From Paracoccaceae bacterium (GTDB lineage: Bacteria > Pseudomonadota > Alphaproteobacteria > Rhodobacterales > Rhodobacteraceae), in the NCBI GenBank assembly GCA_902554705.1, contig CACDPP010000009.1:1-63266 (forward strand): DNA of 63,266 nucleotides, read 5' to 3'. Shown here one piece after another: positions 53,881 to 63,266 of the stretch (position 1 is its first letter; the number at the start of each line of letters is the position of its first letter). The notes beneath the pieces are model-generated. The model was not told the origin of the DNA and searched no databases. It saw only the letters and a program-made list of their open reading frames with translations. The position numbers and the translations under genes are program-made.

Positions 53881-55146
53881 ATGAGCGTACATCATCATAC
53901 ACTAAGTAACGGGTTCCAAGTGATCACGGAAAATATGCCCGGTCTTAAATCCGCTTCTCTTGGAATTTGGATTTCTGCTGGAGGTCGGCACGAGCGGCTT
54001 GAACAAAACGGTATTGCCCATTTTCTGGAACATATGGCTTTCAAGGGAACAAAAACAAAGTCAGCCTTGGATATAGCAGAAGCGATTGAGAATGTAGGAG
54101 GGTACATAAATGCCTACACTTCAAGAGAAACAACAGCATACTTTGTAAGAGTTTTAAATGAGGATGTTGAAATGGCAGCTAATATACTGGCTGACATTTT
54201 GAGGAATTCTGTGTTTGACAAACGTGAAGTCGACGTCGAGCGCGGGGTTATATTGCAAGAAATTGGTCAAACTTTAGATACGCCAGATGATATAGTGTTT
54301 GATTGGTTGCAAGAAACCGCTTATCCTGAGCAGTCTTTAGGACGATCTATTCTTGGGCCTAGTGAGAATATTTCAAAGTTCTCTAGAGAAGATTTGTCTG
54401 ACTTTGTAAACGAACACTATAGTCCTGATAGAATGATTCTTTCTGCTGCTGGTGGGATAGATCATGATATGCTTTGCAAGCTTGCTGAAAAAGCATTTGG
54501 TGATCTACCAAAACCAAAATTATCACATCAATCTATGGCTGCAGCTTTTTCAGGTGGAGAATTTAGAAGGGATAAAAAGCTCGAGCAAGCTCACTTTGCT
54601 TTAGCGTTTGAAAGCCCAAGTTATAGAAGCCGTGACATCTATACTGCCCAGGTTTATTCGATAGCGCTTGGTGGTGGTATGTCCTCAAGATTATTTCAGC
54701 AGATTAGAGAAAAGCGTGGGCTTTGCTACTCTATTTTTGCACAAGCGGGAGCCTTTTCTGATACAGGCTTTACTACTATTTACGCAGGTACGTCGGCAGA
54801 GCAAATACCTGATTTGGCAAATTTGACAGTTAGTGAGCTCAAAAGAGCAGCTTTGGATCTTTCAGAAGCTGAAGTTACTAGAGCCAGATCGCAAATGAAG
54901 GCTGGTTTATTAATGGGCTTGGAAAGTCCATCGAGCAGAGCTGAAAGGCTGGCGAGAATGATTCAAATTTGGGGTAAAGTTCCCAGTTTAGATGAGACAA
55001 TTAATAAGATCGATTCAGTAAACTTAGAAAAAGTGAGAGCTTATGCTGAAAATGTAACGACCCAAGCTAAGTTTGCAATGGCTCTTTACGGTCCCATTTC
55101 ATCGGCACCGTCGCTGGAAGAATTGGATGCACTTAGAGCGGCTTAA
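53881..55146 (+). CDS. M16 family zinc peptidase (processing-peptidase-like)
   Basis: A pitrilysin-family protease of 421 residues. The inverted zinc motif H-x2-E-H is HFLEH at residues 47-51, with the third ligand Glu in the downstream RGVILQEIGQT segment. The C-terminal half carries SRLFQQIREKRGLCYS. It is related to the beta subunit of mitochondrial processing peptidase. The stop overlaps the next start (TAATG). Confidence 0.94.
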   Translation: MSVHHHTLSNGFQVITENMPGLKSASLGIWISAGGRHERLEQNGIAHFLEHMAFKGTKTKSALDIAEAIENVGGYINAYTSRETTAYFVRVLNEDVEMAANILADILRNSVFDKREVDVERGVILQEIGQTLDTPDDIVFDWLQETAYPEQSLGRSILGPSENISKFSREDLSDFVNEHYSPDRMILSAAGGIDHDMLCKLAEKAFGDLPKPKLSHQSMAAAFSGGEFRRDKKLEQAHFALAFESPSYRSRDIYTAQVYSIALGGGMSSRLFQQIREKRGLCYSIFAQAGAFSDTGFTTIYAGTSAEQIPDLANLTVSELKRAALDLSEAEVTRARSQMKAGLLMGLESPSSRAERLARMIQIWGKVPSLDETINKIDSVNLEKVRAYAENVTTQAKFAMALYGPISSAPSLEELDALRAA

Positions 55147-55736
55147 TGTTTTTATTTAGGCAAACAATTAAAATTAAGACAAGCCGGTTGATACTCAGGC
55201 CTCCCATGCATTTTGATTTTAAGAAATGGAGAGAAGTTCGTTATTCGAGCAAAGAGTTTTTAACGCCTTGGGAACCTAAATGGAATACGGACCATCTAAC
55301 GCGGAAGTCATTTTCGAATAGAGTTTATTGGTCAAAGAAGGCAATTAATCAAGGTACTGGCTTACCATTATTTCTTTTTGATAATGCCGCAGATGAATTA
55401 TATGGAGCTATTACACTTGATAATATTCGACGGGGCCCGACGCAAAGTGGAACCTTGGGATACTGGATTGGTGAAAAATACGCTCGTCGCGGTTACATGA
55501 CAGAGGCAATTAATGCAATTGTACAATATGCCTTTATGGATCTTGACCTGAGCCGGATTGAGAGCGCTTGTTTGGCTGATAACAAACCGTCTCGGGGTGT
55601 TCTTGAGAAATGTGGCTTTAAATATGAAGGTGTCGCTCAGGCCTATATCCAGATCAATGGGCGCTGGCGAACGCATGTATTATATTCTGCACTCCGCTAT
55701 GATCGAAGGGGTAAAACCTCTGCCGGGGTTGAGTGA
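55146..55736 (+). CDS. GNAT family N-acetyltransferase (RimJ/RimL-like)
   Basis: A 196-residue acetyltransferase. The acetyl-CoA loop region GYWIGEKYARRGYMTEA and the C-terminal ESACLADNKPSRGVLEKCGF are typical of the RimJ subgroup, which acetylates N-termini of ribosomal proteins in some bacteria; the substrate here is not known. The ATG shares its A with the M16 stop, so it is translationally coupled. Confidence 0.9.
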   Translation: MFLFRQTIKIKTSRLILRPPMHFDFKKWREVRYSSKEFLTPWEPKWNTDHLTRKSFSNRVYWSKKAINQGTGLPLFLFDNAADELYGAITLDNIRRGPTQSGTLGYWIGEKYARRGYMTEAINAIVQYAFMDLDLSRIESACLADNKPSRGVLEKCGFKYEGVAQAYIQINGRWRTHVLYSALRYDRRGKTSAGVE

Positions 55737-55756
55737 AAAATTATTGAGGAAAAAAC

Positions 55757-57178
55757 GTGGCTTTAAAACCGGTAACGGAAGAATTTATTAATGAGCTGAA
55801 ATTAGTTTTATCTTCTGGGGCAATGTTGGCTGTTCCTGATAACTATTTATCAGAACCACGCTCTAGGTGGCGAGGGATCAGTTCAATTCTTGTTTTACCC
55901 CAGAATGTTAAAGAAGTTTCAGCCATAGTTAGTTTGGCTAACGCGCAAAATATCCCAATTATTCCTTACGGTGGTGGTACAGGCTTAGTCGGTGGGCAGA
56001 TACAAGATAAAGGACCTTCAGGCATTCTATTATCTTTGGAACGAATGAATAAGATAACGTCTCTGAATTTAGATGAAAATGTAATTACTGTGGAAGCTGG
56101 TGTGATTTTGTCAAATTTAAGAGATGAAGCAGAAAAAGTGAAAAGAATATTTCCACTTTCCCTGGCATCTGAGGGAACAGCCCAAATAGGTGGAAATCTA
56201 GCAACAAATGCAGGTGGTGTTAATGTGCTGAGATATGGAAGCACCAGAAATTTATGCCTCGGTCTAGAAGTAGTTTTTGCAGATGGCTCGATTTGGAATG
56301 GATTGTCACGGCTCCATAAAGATAATACTGGTTATGACCTTAAAAATTTAATTATAGGCTCAGAGGGAACCCTAGGAATTATTACAGCAGCAACGATGAA
56401 GCTATTTTCAAAACCACTGGAGCATACCGTGGCTCTAATTGCAGTTAAGTCTCCCAAGGATGCTCTTAGATTGCTTTCTGAGACAAAAGATTATTTTGGT
56501 GAAACAATTTCTGCTTTTGAATTGATTAATAAAATGGGCATTGATTTTTTTAATGAAACAAAAGTGGAAGTTAAAGTTCCCTTCTCCAACATTCCGGAGT
56601 GGATGGTGCTATTGGATATTGGGCACACCGGACGAAATAGTGCGGAGAAAAATGCAAACGATTATTTTGAAAATATTTTAAATAGTGGGCTTGCAGTGGA
56701 TGGCGTGCTTGCAGAAAACGTTGGTCAGCAAAATGATTTATGGGCACTTCGTGAGAATATTCCAGAAGCAAATCGACGAATTGGGTCGGTATCAAGTCAT
56801 GATATTTCTTTGCCATTATCAACAGTAAGTAAATTTATAGATGAGGCTAGGGTTGAAATTTCAAAACTTGGTAACTTTAGAATAAACTGTTTTGGTCACT
56901 TAGGAGATGGAAACCTTCACTTTAATATTTTCCCAAACAAAGGTGAAAAACGAGAAGAATATAATCATATAAGGCCAGAGATTAAGACTATCATCCATGA
57001 CCTTGTTCATCTACATGGAGGTTCTGTAAGTGCAGAGCATGGTATAGGGCGATTAAAGATAAATGACTTAGTAAAGTATTCTGACCCAATTAAACTAAAG
57101 CTTAATAAGTCAATTAAAGCAGTTATGGATCCAAAGGGTATATTAAATCCAGGAGTTATTTTTGAATCCAACCAATGA
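55757..57178 (+). CDS. FAD-linked oxidase, D-2-hydroxyacid dehydrogenase type
   Basis: A VAO/PCMH-family flavoprotein of 473 residues. The FAD-binding motif PYGGGTGLVGGQ, the SEGTAQIGGNLATNAGG region and GSEGTLGI are present, and the C-terminal domain has the metal-site segments GHLGDGNLHFN and SAEHGIGR. It belongs with D-lactate, D-2-hydroxyglutarate and glycolate (GlcD) dehydrogenases; the substrate is undecided. It starts at GTG with GAGGAAAA upstream, 20 bases after the GNAT gene. Confidence 0.9.
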   Translation: MALKPVTEEFINELKLVLSSGAMLAVPDNYLSEPRSRWRGISSILVLPQNVKEVSAIVSLANAQNIPIIPYGGGTGLVGGQIQDKGPSGILLSLERMNKITSLNLDENVITVEAGVILSNLRDEAEKVKRIFPLSLASEGTAQIGGNLATNAGGVNVLRYGSTRNLCLGLEVVFADGSIWNGLSRLHKDNTGYDLKNLIIGSEGTLGIITAATMKLFSKPLEHTVALIAVKSPKDALRLLSETKDYFGETISAFELINKMGIDFFNETKVEVKVPFSNIPEWMVLLDIGHTGRNSAEKNANDYFENILNSGLAVDGVLAENVGQQNDLWALRENIPEANRRIGSVSSHDISLPLSTVSKFIDEARVEISKLGNFRINCFGHLGDGNLHFNIFPNKGEKREEYNHIRPEIKTIIHDLVHLHGGSVSAEHGIGRLKINDLVKYSDPIKLKLNKSIKAVMDPKGILNPGVIFESNQ

Positions 57179-57223
57179 GATTAAGAAATGAAACTGACAT
57201 TTTAAGTTTTGCGCTTTACAATT

Positions 57224-57598
57224 TTAGCTTTGTTCAGAATTTTTTTGTAAACGCTTTAAATGGGACTTATAAAGTAGTGGTGCAAGTATTTTGTCATAAA
57301 TAAGTGCCGCTATTTCCCTGACTATAGGAAAATTGGTCAAAATCGCCAAAATTTTATATCTTGGCATTTCTTTCCAAAGCTTCTGGAAAGCTGGCAAGCC
57401 ATGGATAACTTGTCCATCTGATATTACATGTAGGCGTTTTGCACCTTGATCTTTGCTGACGCCATAAAGTGATAAATCGGTCTCTCCTAATTTATCAAAA
57501 TAAAGTTTAATACCTTTTTTCTCCGCATACTTTCTATAGTGGCAGATTTCCGCGTTGCAAATTGGACAATCTTCATTAAATAAAACTCTGATACCCAT
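57224..57598 (-). CDS. DCC-family thiol-disulfide oxidoreductase-like protein (DUF393)
   Basis: A 124-residue thioredoxin-like protein with the family's DCxxC motif, DCPIC (Cys11 and Cys14). GLPAFQKLWKEMP in the middle is also typical of DUF393. Redox activity is presumed from the motif, and no partner is known. It converges with the FAD oxidase gene and lies 59 bases downstream of rimO on the same strand. Confidence 0.87.
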   Translation of the reverse strand: MGIRVLFNEDCPICNAEICHYRKYAEKKGIKLYFDKLGETDLSLYGVSKDQGAKRLHVISDGQVIHGLPAFQKLWKEMPRYKILAILTNFPIVREIAALIYDKILAPLLYKSHLKRLQKNSEQS

Positions 57599-57657
57599 GA
57601 TGAGTAAGTAGATTTAGAGAGTCATATAGCAAGTTTTGGGGTTAGATTTTCAAACTG

Positions 57658-59040
57658 CTAAGTTTTTTGATCATCTGAAATAGTCCCCCAAAGGTCATAA
57701 TCACCTGATGCTGTCACATTGACTTTGACAATGTCACCCACGTGAATTTTTTCAAAATTGTCCTCAATAAAAAGGTTACCATCAATTTCTGGCGCATCAG
57801 CTTTTGTTCTGCAGATTGCGCCTTCCTCATCGATTTCATCAACAATGACGTCAATCTCTTTACCAATTTTTTTGGCAAGCTTTTTAGCAGATATTTCCAA
57901 TGCCTTTTCCATAAAAACTTCCCACCGATGTTGTTTAACTTCCTCAGATATTTGATGGGCCAAGGCATTAGACCTAGCCCCTTCAACATTTTCATACTTA
58001 AAACATCCTACGCGATCTATTTGAGCTTCATCCAGCCAATCGATAAGCGTATTAAATTCATCCTCAGTTTCGCCTGGATAACCTACTATAAATGTTGATC
58101 TAAGGGTGATTTCTGGGCAGATCGAGCGCCATTTTTTTATTTCTTCTAAAGTGCTTACCGAAGCAGCAGGTCTTGCCATTCGCTTTAAAACTGCTGGATG
58201 GGCATGTTGGAAAGGAATATCCAGGTAAGGCAGTATTAAGCCATCTGCCATCAGTGGGATGAGTTCACGAACATGCGGGTATGGATAAACATAATGTAGA
58301 CGCACCCAAGCTCCAAGTTTTCCCAAGTCATTAGCCAAGTCTTTAATATGAGACCTATGACCTTTCTCGAGTGAATATTTTAAATCCAACCCAAAAGCAC
58401 TTGTGTCTTGCGATATTACGAGAAGCTCTTTCACTCCGTTATCAACTAGTTTTGTGGCTTCGTGAATTATTGCGTGTGCTGGTCTTGACTTTAACTTGCC
58501 TCTCATGTCTGGGATTATGCAAAACTTGCATTTATGATTGCAGCCTTCTGAAATCTTTAAATAGCTAAAGTGGCGAGGAGTTAATTTAACTCCAGTTTCA
58601 GGAAGTAAATCTATAAAGGGATCAGGTTTCGGCGGTACTATCTGATGAACTGCATCCAAAACATTTTCATATTGATGCGGCCCAGTTACAGCTAGAACAC
58701 GAGGATGGATTCCAGTTATAAATTCTGGTTCGGCTCCCAAACACCCCGTAACGATAACTCGTCCATTCTCATTAATTGCTTCACCAATTGCATCTAAACT
58801 TTCAGCTTTTGCACTGTCTAAAAACCCACAAGTGTTTACTATGACAGCGTCGGCTCCCGTGTAATAAGGTGAGATGCCATACCCTTCCGCGCGGAGCCTG
58901 GTAAGGATCCTTTCACTATCAACAAGTGCTTTAGGGCATCCTAATGAAACCATCCCGATGTTTGGTTGTTCAGAGCTTCTCTCACTTTTTAAAGATGCTC
59001 TCGCTTGGTCAGGCCTTTTTAATGAAGGGTTAGTACTCAT
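57658..59040 (-). CDS. rimO: Ribosomal protein S12 methylthiotransferase RimO
   Basis: Radical-SAM enzyme that methylthiolates an Asp of ribosomal protein S12. The N-terminal UPF0004 cluster ligands are Cys35, Cys71 and Cys100. The radical-SAM C-x3-C-x2-C motif is CNHKCKFC at 167-174. A C-terminal TRAM domain follows. The 460 residues are normal. It is divergent from soxB across 195 bases, in which I see only AT-rich DNA and a TTGATCAA palindrome near 59200. Confidence 0.95.
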   Translation of the reverse strand: MSTNPSLKRPDQARASLKSERSSEQPNIGMVSLGCPKALVDSERILTRLRAEGYGISPYYTGADAVIVNTCGFLDSAKAESLDAIGEAINENGRVIVTGCLGAEPEFITGIHPRVLAVTGPHQYENVLDAVHQIVPPKPDPFIDLLPETGVKLTPRHFSYLKISEGCNHKCKFCIIPDMRGKLKSRPAHAIIHEATKLVDNGVKELLVISQDTSAFGLDLKYSLEKGHRSHIKDLANDLGKLGAWVRLHYVYPYPHVRELIPLMADGLILPYLDIPFQHAHPAVLKRMARPAASVSTLEEIKKWRSICPEITLRSTFIVGYPGETEDEFNTLIDWLDEAQIDRVGCFKYENVEGARSNALAHQISEEVKQHRWEVFMEKALEISAKKLAKKIGKEIDVIVDEIDEEGAICRTKADAPEIDGNLFIEDNFEKIHVGDIVKVNVTASGDYDLWGTISDDQKT

Positions 59041-59235
59041 TTTACTTGTAGTAGCAGATATTTGCCAAAGTAAAAACCCATTTGGTTTTTGTCTTTTTAT
59101 TCATCAGCAAGGATTATATTTAAGTTGAACGAATAACAAAAACTAGTCGAAAAGATCTGTATTTTTGTCGTTTGTCAGACTTGATTTTATTTATAAAAAT
59201 TGATCAACTGATGATCTGCGTCACCGAGGTTAAAT

Positions 59236-60489
59236 ATGCGATTTTCTGGATTAAAAATATTGAAAGAGGGTTTAACTGGAAATAAAGGTTGGACTAATCA
59301 TTGGCGGGATCCACAGCCTAAACAGGAGTATGATATTCTAATAATTGGCGGCGGTGGGCATGGTCTGTCTACTGCATATTATCTGGCAAAAAATCACGGT
59401 TTAAAGAATATAGCTGTTCTAGAAAAAGGTTACCTCGGAGGAGGTAACGTGGGACGGAATACGACCATTGTTAGAGCAAATTACTTTTTGCCAGGCAATT
59501 CGGAGTTTTATTCTCACTCTCTTAAACTTTGGGAAGGCCTGGAACATGATTTAAATTATAATGTTATGCATTCTCAAAGAGGATTGATAAATTTGTTTCA
59601 TTCGGATGGGCAGAGAGATGCTTTTGCAAGGCGTGGCAACGCAATGATAAATCAGGGTGATGATGCTATCTTATTAGATATGGAAGGTGTTCGTGATTTA
59701 CTCCCTTATCTAGACTTTGAACAGGTTCGGTTTCCCATTTACGGCGGTTTGTATCACCCTAGAGGTGGATCTGCTAGGCACGATGCTGTTGCCTGGGGCT
59801 ACGCGCGTGGCGCAGATACTAGAGGTGTTGATCTTATTCAAAACTGTGAAGTTACAGGAATAGATATTTCTCAAGGCCGTGTCACAGGCGTCCAAACAAC
59901 TCGCGGTCAAATCAGTGCTAAAAAAGTTGGCATTGTAGTAGCGGGTCGTTCCGGGCAGTTAGCGGCCATGGCCGGCATGCGTTTACCGATCGAGAGCCAT
60001 GTTTTGCAGGCTTTTGTTACTGAGGGTCTGAAGCCTTGCATTGATCATGTGATCAGTTTTGGCATGGGGCACTTTTACATAAGTCAGTCAGACAAAGGTG
60101 GGTTGGTTTTTGGCGGCGATTTAGATTTTTATGCCTCTTACGCTCAGCGAGGCAACTTGCCGATGAAAGAACATGTTATGGAAGCGGGTATGACATTGAT
60201 GCCAATGATAGGAAAAGCCCGCGTTTTGCGTTCTTGGGGGGGGATTATGGATATGACGCCAGATGGTTCTCCGATAATCGATAAGACAGATATAGAAGGT
60301 TTATATATAGACTGTGGATGGTGTTATGGTGGGTTTAAAGCCGTACCTGCTTCTGGCTATTGCTTCGCCCATTTACTTGCGACCGATAAACATCACGAAT
60401 TTGCAAGTGGTTTTCGCTTGGATAGATTTAAAACTGGTTATGGTTTGATTGATGAAGAGGGTACCGGCTCTCAACATAATCTTCACTAA
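59236..60489 (+). CDS. soxB: Sarcosine oxidase subunit beta
   Basis: FAD/FMN subunit of heterotetrameric sarcosine oxidase, which demethylates sarcosine to glycine and passes the C1 unit to tetrahydrofolate. The dinucleotide-binding motif IIGGGGHG is at residues 36-43. GGSARHDAVAWGYARG contains a conserved His (near 182) that may be the covalent FMN site. The C-terminus has CGWCYGGFKA. The 417 residues are normal. GAGG precedes the ATG. First gene of soxBDA. Confidence 0.95.
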   Translation: MRFSGLKILKEGLTGNKGWTNHWRDPQPKQEYDILIIGGGGHGLSTAYYLAKNHGLKNIAVLEKGYLGGGNVGRNTTIVRANYFLPGNSEFYSHSLKLWEGLEHDLNYNVMHSQRGLINLFHSDGQRDAFARRGNAMINQGDDAILLDMEGVRDLLPYLDFEQVRFPIYGGLYHPRGGSARHDAVAWGYARGADTRGVDLIQNCEVTGIDISQGRVTGVQTTRGQISAKKVGIVVAGRSGQLAAMAGMRLPIESHVLQAFVTEGLKPCIDHVISFGMGHFYISQSDKGGLVFGGDLDFYASYAQRGNLPMKEHVMEAGMTLMPMIGKARVLRSWGGIMDMTPDGSPIIDKTDIEGLYIDCGWCYGGFKAVPASGYCFAHLLATDKHHEFASGFRLDRFKTGYGLIDEEGTGSQHNLH

Positions 60490-60501
60490 GGAAGGAATTT
60501 T

Positions 60502-60774
60502 ATGAGAATCCCTTGTCCCACATGCGGAGATAGAGATCGTCGAGAATTTTATTACGTAGGCGATGCGCAGATAATAAATAGACCGTCTCCCGAGGCTTCA
60601 GAAGACATATGGAATGATTACCTGCATAATCGTGATAATCCAGCCGGAGTAACAAAAGATTTATGGTACCATGAAAACGGGTGTAATTCATGGTTGGTGG
60701 TAACGCGAAACACTACAAATCACGAAGTACAGCATGCTGAATTGGTGACCAAGTTGAAGGGTGATGGATCGTGA
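60502..60774 (+). CDS. soxD: Sarcosine oxidase subunit delta
   Basis: The 90-residue zinc-ribbon subunit. CPTCGDR at residues 5-11 gives the Cys pair, and the HENGC segment supplies further metal ligands. REFYYVGDA and PAGVTKDLWYHENGC are diagnostic. AAGGAAGG lies upstream of the ATG. Its TGA overlaps the GTG start of soxA (GTGA). Confidence 0.95.
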   Translation: MRIPCPTCGDRDRREFYYVGDAQIINRPSPEASEDIWNDYLHNRDNPAGVTKDLWYHENGCNSWLVVTRNTTNHEVQHAELVTKLKGDGS

Positions 60775-63266
60775 GAGTTTCGGGTAAAGGCCTTATAAAC
60801 CGTCAGAATACGGTGAATTTTAAGTTTGATGGAGTTAATTACACTGGTTATGAAGGTGACAGCGTCGCTTCAGCGCTTTTAGCTTCAGGTAAAAAGCTAT
60901 TTGGTCGGTCGTTTAAATATCATAGGCCGAGGGGCGTACTAACTGCTGGGAGTGAAGAGCCAAATGCTCTTATCACAGTAGGTGAAGGTTCATTTCAAGA
61001 TCCAAATGTTAGAGCGACAACTCAAGAAATTTTTGAAGATTTGGTCACAAAAAGCCAAAATAATTGGCCAAATTTGAATTATGATATTCTTTCTATCAAT
61101 GATCTGTTTTCTCATTTTTTGGGCGCTGGATTTTATTACAAAACCTTTATGTGGCCCAAAAGTTTTTGGGAAAAAATCTATGAACCATTTATCAGGCGAG
61201 CAGCAGGCCTGGGCTCTTTAAGTGGACTACATAATTCAGATACTTACGAAAAAGCTTATGCATTTTGTGACTTGTTAGTCATTGGTGGAGGGCCTTCGGG
61301 ATTATTGGCAGCAAAGCTGGCTGCTGAGGCCGACCTCGATGTGATAATCGCAGAACAAGAACCTATTTTTGGTGGACGCCTAAATAGTGAAACAGAGCAG
61401 GTCGATGGTATGCCTGGTAGTACATGGGCTGCTAAAACCATAGAGAGCCTTAAGTTATTGGATAACGTGCGCTTGTTTTCACGAACTACTATTACAGGTG
61501 TTTATGACCAGGGAACTTTTGCGGCTGTTGAGCGTGTGGGACATCACTTATCCAAAAGAGGAGGGGACCTGCCACTTGAATGCTTTTGGCGAATTGTCGC
61601 CAAGAATAGTATATTAGCAGCCGGAGCAATTGAAAGAACAATTGCTTTCCCAAATAATGATCGGCCCGGAATTATGACTGCCAGCGCAGTACGCACCTAT
61701 CTCAACCGCTATGGGGTTTCTGCAGGTAAATCTGTCGCAATTTTCTGTAATAATAATGCTGCTCACAAAACGGCGATTGATTTGCTGGAAAGCGGAGTAA
61801 ATGTTGCTGCTATAATTGACACTCGTGAAAATAGTGAAACGGCTTTGGATGTCCCGTTTTATAAAGGAGCTGAGGTTTCAAATACATTTGGGCGCCAAGG
61901 TCTTAAATCAATAAACATTAAAAAGAATAATGTGGAAACAAAAATAGAAGCTGATTGTTTGGCTGTTTCTGGAGGCTGGAACCCGACAGTGCACTTAACT
62001 TGCCATATGAATGGTCGGCCAACTTGGAATGATGAAATTTTAAGTTTTGTTCCAGAAATTGGCGCAATTCCAAATATGGCGGTTGTGGGGTCAGCCAACG
62101 GTCACATGGATACTGGGAAGTGCTTTGAGTCGGCGCAAAAAGAGATTAATTCTTTACTTAAAACTTTTGGAAAATCATCAAAAACAAGGAAAATACCAAA
62201 GGTAGTGGCAACAAAATTTGAAATTTCTCCAAAGTGGGCTGTGGAAGGAAAAGGACGAGCATGGCTTGATTATCAAAATGACGTTACTGTCAAAGATGTT
62301 CGTCAATCTGTTCAGGAAAACTTTAAATCAGTTGAGCATATGAAACGCTATACGACACAAGGTATGGCTATTGACCAAGGTAAAAACTCAAACGTGGCTG
62401 CATTGGCAATATTGGCAGACGCAACAGGTAGAGGAATTCCTGAAACAGGAACAACTACTTTTCGCCCTCCTTTTGTTCCAGTTTCAATTGCTTCCATGGG
62501 TAAAAATGCGCAAGGCTCAGGGTTTGCTCCTCAGCGTTTTACTACTTCCCACGCGGCATCAGTTGACCGTGGGTCTCCTATGATTGAGGCAGGTCTTTGG
62601 TATCGGCCAAGTTATTTTCCACAAGTGGGTGAAACTAATTGGCGTCAGTCATGTGACCGAGAAATCGAAATGGTTCGTACTAATGTAGGCGTCTGTGATG
62701 TTTCAACGCTTGGTAAAATAGATATTCAGGGCCCCGATGCGCATAGGCTGTTAGACTTTGTTTACACAAATATGTTTAGCACGCTCAAAGTTGGAAAGGT
62801 TCGATATGGTTTGATGCTTCGCGAAGATGGACACGTGATGGATGATGGAACAACGGCACGTTTGGCTGAGAACCACTATGTGATGACCACTACTACCGCT
62901 GCAGCGGGGCAGGTAATGCGTCATTTAGACTTTGTTCACCAGTGTCTGCATCCCGAATGGGATTTAAGTTTTATTTCAGTTACTGAGCAATGGGCCCAAT
63001 TCTCAATAGCTGGACCAAAATCACAAGAATTGATTAATGCTGTATTGGATAAGCCGATCTCTTCAGAAACTTTTCCCTTCATGTCTTGTGCGTCTGTTGG
63101 TATTTTGGGAGAAGCAGGTCGCCTATTTAGGATCTCTTTTAGTGGAGAGCATGGCTATGAGATTGCAGTGCCGGCCAGATTTGGCGAAAGTCTTTTTCGT
63201 TTATTAGTCTCACGTGCAGAGGAAATAGGTGGTGGGCCATATGGTATGGAAGCGCTCAATGTTCTT
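60771..63266 (+). CDS. soxA: Sarcosine oxidase subunit alpha (partial, cut by window edge)
   Basis: Open from the GTG at 60771 to the right edge: 832 codons with no stop. The family length is near 1000 residues, so roughly 150-170 C-terminal residues lie outside. It begins with the ferredoxin-like domain (FKFDGVNYTGYEGDSVASALLA, in part; RSFKYHRPRG), then an NAD/FAD domain with VIGGGPSGLLAA, and a C-terminal T-protein-like folate-binding region starting near SMGKNAQGSGF and VGVCDVSTLGKIDIQG. It overlaps the soxD stop. soxG and genes such as glyA may follow outside the window. Confidence 0.95.
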   Translation, partial: MRVSGKGLINRQNTVNFKFDGVNYTGYEGDSVASALLASGKKLFGRSFKYHRPRGVLTAGSEEPNALITVGEGSFQDPNVRATTQEIFEDLVTKSQNNWPNLNYDILSINDLFSHFLGAGFYYKTFMWPKSFWEKIYEPFIRRAAGLGSLSGLHNSDTYEKAYAFCDLLVIGGGPSGLLAAKLAAEADLDVIIAEQEPIFGGRLNSETEQVDGMPGSTWAAKTIESLKLLDNVRLFSRTTITGVYDQGTFAAVERVGHHLSKRGGDLPLECFWRIVAKNSILAAGAIERTIAFPNNDRPGIMTASAVRTYLNRYGVSAGKSVAIFCNNNAAHKTAIDLLESGVNVAAIIDTRENSETALDVPFYKGAEVSNTFGRQGLKSINIKKNNVETKIEADCLAVSGGWNPTVHLTCHMNGRPTWNDEILSFVPEIGAIPNMAVVGSANGHMDTGKCFESAQKEINSLLKTFGKSSKTRKIPKVVATKFEISPKWAVEGKGRAWLDYQNDVTVKDVRQSVQENFKSVEHMKRYTTQGMAIDQGKNSNVAALAILADATGRGIPETGTTTFRPPFVPVSIASMGKNAQGSGFAPQRFTTSHAASVDRGSPMIEAGLWYRPSYFPQVGETNWRQSCDREIEMVRTNVGVCDVSTLGKIDIQGPDAHRLLDFVYTNMFSTLKVGKVRYGLMLREDGHVMDDGTTARLAENHYVMTTTTAAAGQVMRHLDFVHQCLHPEWDLSFISVTEQWAQFSIAGPKSQELINAVLDKPISSETFPFMSCASVGILGEAGRLFRISFSGEHGYEIAVPARFGESLFRLLVSRAEEIGGGPYGMEALNVL

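Noticed and set aside
1-63266. Mobile elements, phage genes, CRISPR arrays or defence islands
   Set aside because: No transposase, integrase, repeat-spacer pattern or defence gene was seen; the content is core metabolism in compact units.

Overview
The window is a gene-dense, AT-rich stretch of bacterial chromosome with about 58 supported genes and almost no spare DNA. Stop codons often abut or overlap the next start (TAATG, TGATG, ATGA, GTGA). Gene content and order point to a marine alphaproteobacterium of the Rhodobacterales (roseobacter) type with unusually low GC. Supporting neighbourhoods are DUF3108-hrpB, rpmB, suhB, argH with a small lipoprotein and lysA, zinc-ribbon/ftsE-ftsX-plsC, fhs-aroQ-folD, tldD/coxB-ctaB-coxF-ctaG-coxC-surf1-thrC-M16, and soxBDA. 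The organism is inferred from family resemblance and synteny; no rRNA is present. I see no insertion sequence, prophage, CRISPR array or integrase.

Layout. 1-8.8 kb: housekeeping genes (truA, hrpB, DUF3108, meaB, rpmB, a copper chaperone, a low-molecular-weight phosphatase, DUF2177, an inositol-monophosphatase family gene, a rhomboid protease). 8.9-13.2 kb: tRNA-Leu(UAA), a divergent IlvD/Edd dehydratase, a HemG-type protoporphyrinogen dehydrogenase and a photolyase of the bacterial (6-4)/FeS family that appears to lack two cluster cysteines. 13.3-16.6 kb: a cell-wall amino-sugar recycling set (murQ, nagA, anmK). 16.8-21.3 kb: a same-strand group of a HAD protein, a cAMP-phosphodiesterase-like metallophosphoesterase and an 881-residue protein with two cyclic-nucleotide-binding domains, an acyltransferase domain and an SGNH hydrolase domain. 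21.3-24.8 kb: a phosphonate-type ABC transporter (phnD-phnC-phnE-phnE). 25-28.6 kb: gph, a mesaconyl-CoA transferase-like gene, a 38-residue membrane peptide and a GPH-family sugar transporter.

28.7-33.9 kb: argH, an LptM-like lipoprotein, an aminotransferase and lysA, with a TlpA-type thioredoxin divergent from argH. 34-36.4 kb: ftsE-ftsX-plsC. 36.5-39.5 kb: C1-folate genes (fhs, folD) around a chorismate mutase. 39.5-42.6 kb: two members of the ligase-associated DNA-damage set. 42.6-48.1 kb: scoAB, topA, tldD. 48.3-55.7 kb: cytochrome c oxidase subunits II and III with their assembly factors, a strong terminator, then surf1-thrC-M16 peptidase-GNAT. 55.7-63.3 kb: an FAD-linked D-hydroxyacid oxidase, a DCC-family protein, rimO, and a sarcosine oxidase operon cut off by the right edge.

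The most unusual object is the cyclic-nucleotide-binding/acyltransferase/SGNH fusion next to a CpdA-like phosphodiesterase. It reads as a possible cyclic-nucleotide-controlled lipid or acyl modification module. Next are the photolyase with altered cluster ligands beside a HemG that is atypical for alphaproteobacteria, a diverged IlvD paralogue after tRNA-Leu, the Mct-like CoA transferase behind a structured leader, and several perfect palindromes in promoter positions (scoAB, nagA/murQ, phnD/gph). Regulatory and novelty claims are inferences from sequence reading only.
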